64,000 bases of DNA from a bacterium. Its GTDB lineage: Bacteria > Verrucomicrobiota > Verrucomicrobiia > Limisphaerales > UBA11358. The notes under the pieces are model-generated. The model was not told the DNA's origin, did no database searches, and worked only from the letters and a program-made list of their open reading frames with translations. Shown in pieces: positions 62,866-64,000 of this stretch (its first letter is position 1; every line of letters starts with the position of its first letter). The DNA lies in the NCBI GenBank assembly GCA_021780905.1, contig JAJXXW010000044.1:1-64000 (forward strand). The letters are read 5' to 3'. The position numbers were made by a program, and so were the translations under genes.

Positions 62866-64000
62866 ATGAGCGAAACGCAAGCCAACGGCGATAAAACGCC
62901 CAACGCCAATTACGGTGCCGGCTATCTCGAAATTTCCGAGAAGGGCTTTGGCTTCCTGCGCACGGCGCAAAACCATTTCCATCCCAAGCCGACGGACATT
63001 TTCGTGACGCCGGACACCATCCGCCGGAGCTTCCTGCGGGAGGGCAGCTTTGTGGAGGGCACCACGCAGCCGCCGCATCGCGGCACCAGCCCGCAGCTCA
63101 AGTCGGTGGAGAAGATCAACGACATGGCGTTTCAGGATTACACCAAGGCGGTGCGCTTTGAGAACCTGACGAGCATTGATCCGATTGAGAAATTCAAATT
63201 GGAGACCACGCCGGAACTGATCGAGACGCGCGTGATTGACCTGGTCACGCCCCTCGGCAAAGGCACGCGCGGCATCATTGTCGCGCCGCCGCGCACGGGC
63301 AAGACGACCATCCTCAAGCAGATTTGCAACGCCATCACCACCAACCATCCGGAGGTGCATTCCATGGTGCTGCTGATTGACGAACGTCCGGAGGAAGTCA
63401 CCGATTTTCAGCGCTCGGTGAAGGCCGAGGTCGTCGCGTCCTCAAACGACATGGACTTGGATACGCACGTCCGCCTGTCACGCTTCATGATTGAGCGCTG
63501 CCGCCGCATCGTCGAATCCGGCAAGGATGTTTTTGTGCTGCTCGACTCATTGACCCGGGTCGCCCGCGCTTACAACAGCGTGCATAGCGGCAGCGGCCGC
63601 ACGATGTCTGGCGGAGTGGATGCCCGCGCCTTGGAAATTCCCCGCAAAATGTTCGCCTCCGCGCGCAAAATCGAGAACGGCGGCTCGCTGACGATTCTCG
63701 CGACGGCGCTGGTGGACACCGGTTCGCGCATGGATGAATTGATTTTCCAGGAATTCAAAGGCACGGGCAACATGGAGTTGATTTTGGACCGCAAACTTTC
63801 CGACCGCCGTTTGTATCCGGCGATTGACATACCCAAATCCGGCACGCGCAAGGAGGAAAAACTTTTCCCGGCGAAGAATCTCGAAGCCATCCGCAAGCTG
63901 CGCCGCACCATGGTGGACTTGAACCCCATCGAAGCGATGGAGACGCTCACCGCCGCGCTGAAGAAATTCAAGACCAACGACGAGTTCCTGGCGAAGATGG
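62866..64000 (+). CDS. rho: Transcription termination factor Rho (5' part)
   Basis: The first 378 codons of Rho, an RNA-dependent ATP-driven helicase that ends transcription; the gene continues beyond the window. The RNA-binding cold-shock-like domain starts almost at once (YGAGYLEISEKGFGFLRTAQ at about 16-35, DIFVTPDTIRRSFLREG near 45). The ATPase has the P-loop IVAPPRTGKTTILK near 142, MVLLIDERPEEVTDF near 168, and VFVLLDSLTRVARAYN with the Walker B Asp near 227. The Q and R loops follow (SGGVDARAL, DRKLSDRRLYPAID). The helical Rho_N domain of about 47 residues that precedes the OB fold in E. coli is missing, and no upstream start restores it. Confidence 0.95.
   Translation, partial: MSETQANGDKTPNANYGAGYLEISEKGFGFLRTAQNHFHPKPTDIFVTPDTIRRSFLREGSFVEGTTQPPHRGTSPQLKSVEKINDMAFQDYTKAVRFENLTSIDPIEKFKLETTPELIETRVIDLVTPLGKGTRGIIVAPPRTGKTTILKQICNAITTNHPEVHSMVLLIDERPEEVTDFQRSVKAEVVASSNDMDLDTHVRLSRFMIERCRRIVESGKDVFVLLDSLTRVARAYNSVHSGSGRTMSGGVDARALEIPRKMFASARKIENGGSLTILATALVDTGSRMDELIFQEFKGTGNMELILDRKLSDRRLYPAIDIPKSGTRKEEKLFPAKNLEAIRKLRRTMVDLNPIEAMETLTAALKKFKTNDEFLAKM

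Overview
The window looks like chromosomal DNA from a GC-rich, Gram-negative bacterium of the Verrucomicrobiota, probably of the Pedosphaera/Limisphaera kind. This is inferred from a combination of traits: PEP-CTERM and H-X9-DG prepilin-like surface proteins, FN3/LamG-like secreted proteins ending in an FYR-type tail, abundant GTAG-type REP elements with RAYT transposases, and housekeeping genes scattered in short operons. No rRNA is present to settle the taxonomy.

Layout. 0-2.5 kb: an OpgG-type glucan biosynthesis gene overlapping a small membrane protein on the minus strand. 2.6-9.7 kb: a translation/RNA operon nusA-infB-rbfA-nrnA-truB-ribF. 10-11.9 kb: rpoD, then about 0.8 kb of decayed transposase fragments. 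12.7-34 kb: a co-directional block that reads as a beta-1,3-glucan (laminarin/callose-type) utilisation locus. It holds a membrane histidine kinase and LuxR-type regulator, large FN3/LamG-like secreted proteins, a prepilin-like protein, a stand-alone carbohydrate-binding protein, a clan GH-A hydrolase carrying the same binding module, a large GH94/GH149/GH161-type phosphorylase, a GPH-family sugar:cation symporter, a GH17 glucanase, a kinase-less paralogue of the sensor, and a GH81 endo-beta-1,3-glucanase. The implied route is external cleavage by GH81/GH17/GH-A enzymes, import of oligosaccharides by the symporter and cytosolic phosphorolysis to glucose 1-phosphate.

34-46.3 kb: housekeeping genes hemB, mpl, dxs, xseB-xseA, fabF-acpP-fabG, rpoZ and smpB, with a DUF4230 protein, a double STN-domain protein and an antibiotic-biosynthesis-monooxygenase-like protein. 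46.7-50.6 kb: tRNA-Arg(CCG), prfC and an Uup-type ABC-F ATPase. 50.5-52.2 kb: a RAYT transposase between two arrays of 85-bp REP/BIME units. 52.4-53.9 kb: an AT-richer pair of secreted proteins, one with a PEP-CTERM tail. 53.9-57 kb: an accessory patch with a DUF4258/DUF2283 pair whose first gene is interrupted by a small inverted-repeat element, a frameshifted PEP-CTERM remnant, a prepilin-like gene and a second RAYT flanked by 222-bp direct repeats. 57-64 kb: a GspC-like secreted protein, a papain-like peptidase, an HU-family protein, hisS, a roughly 0.8-kb hairpin-rich gene-free stretch that may be a structured RNA, cysK and the 5' part of rho, which runs off the window.

The most unusual items are the kinase-less duplicate of the glucan-locus sensor, the two RAYT/REP systems in which the GTAG foot of the repeat supplies gene stop codons, and the possible long structured RNA upstream of cysK.
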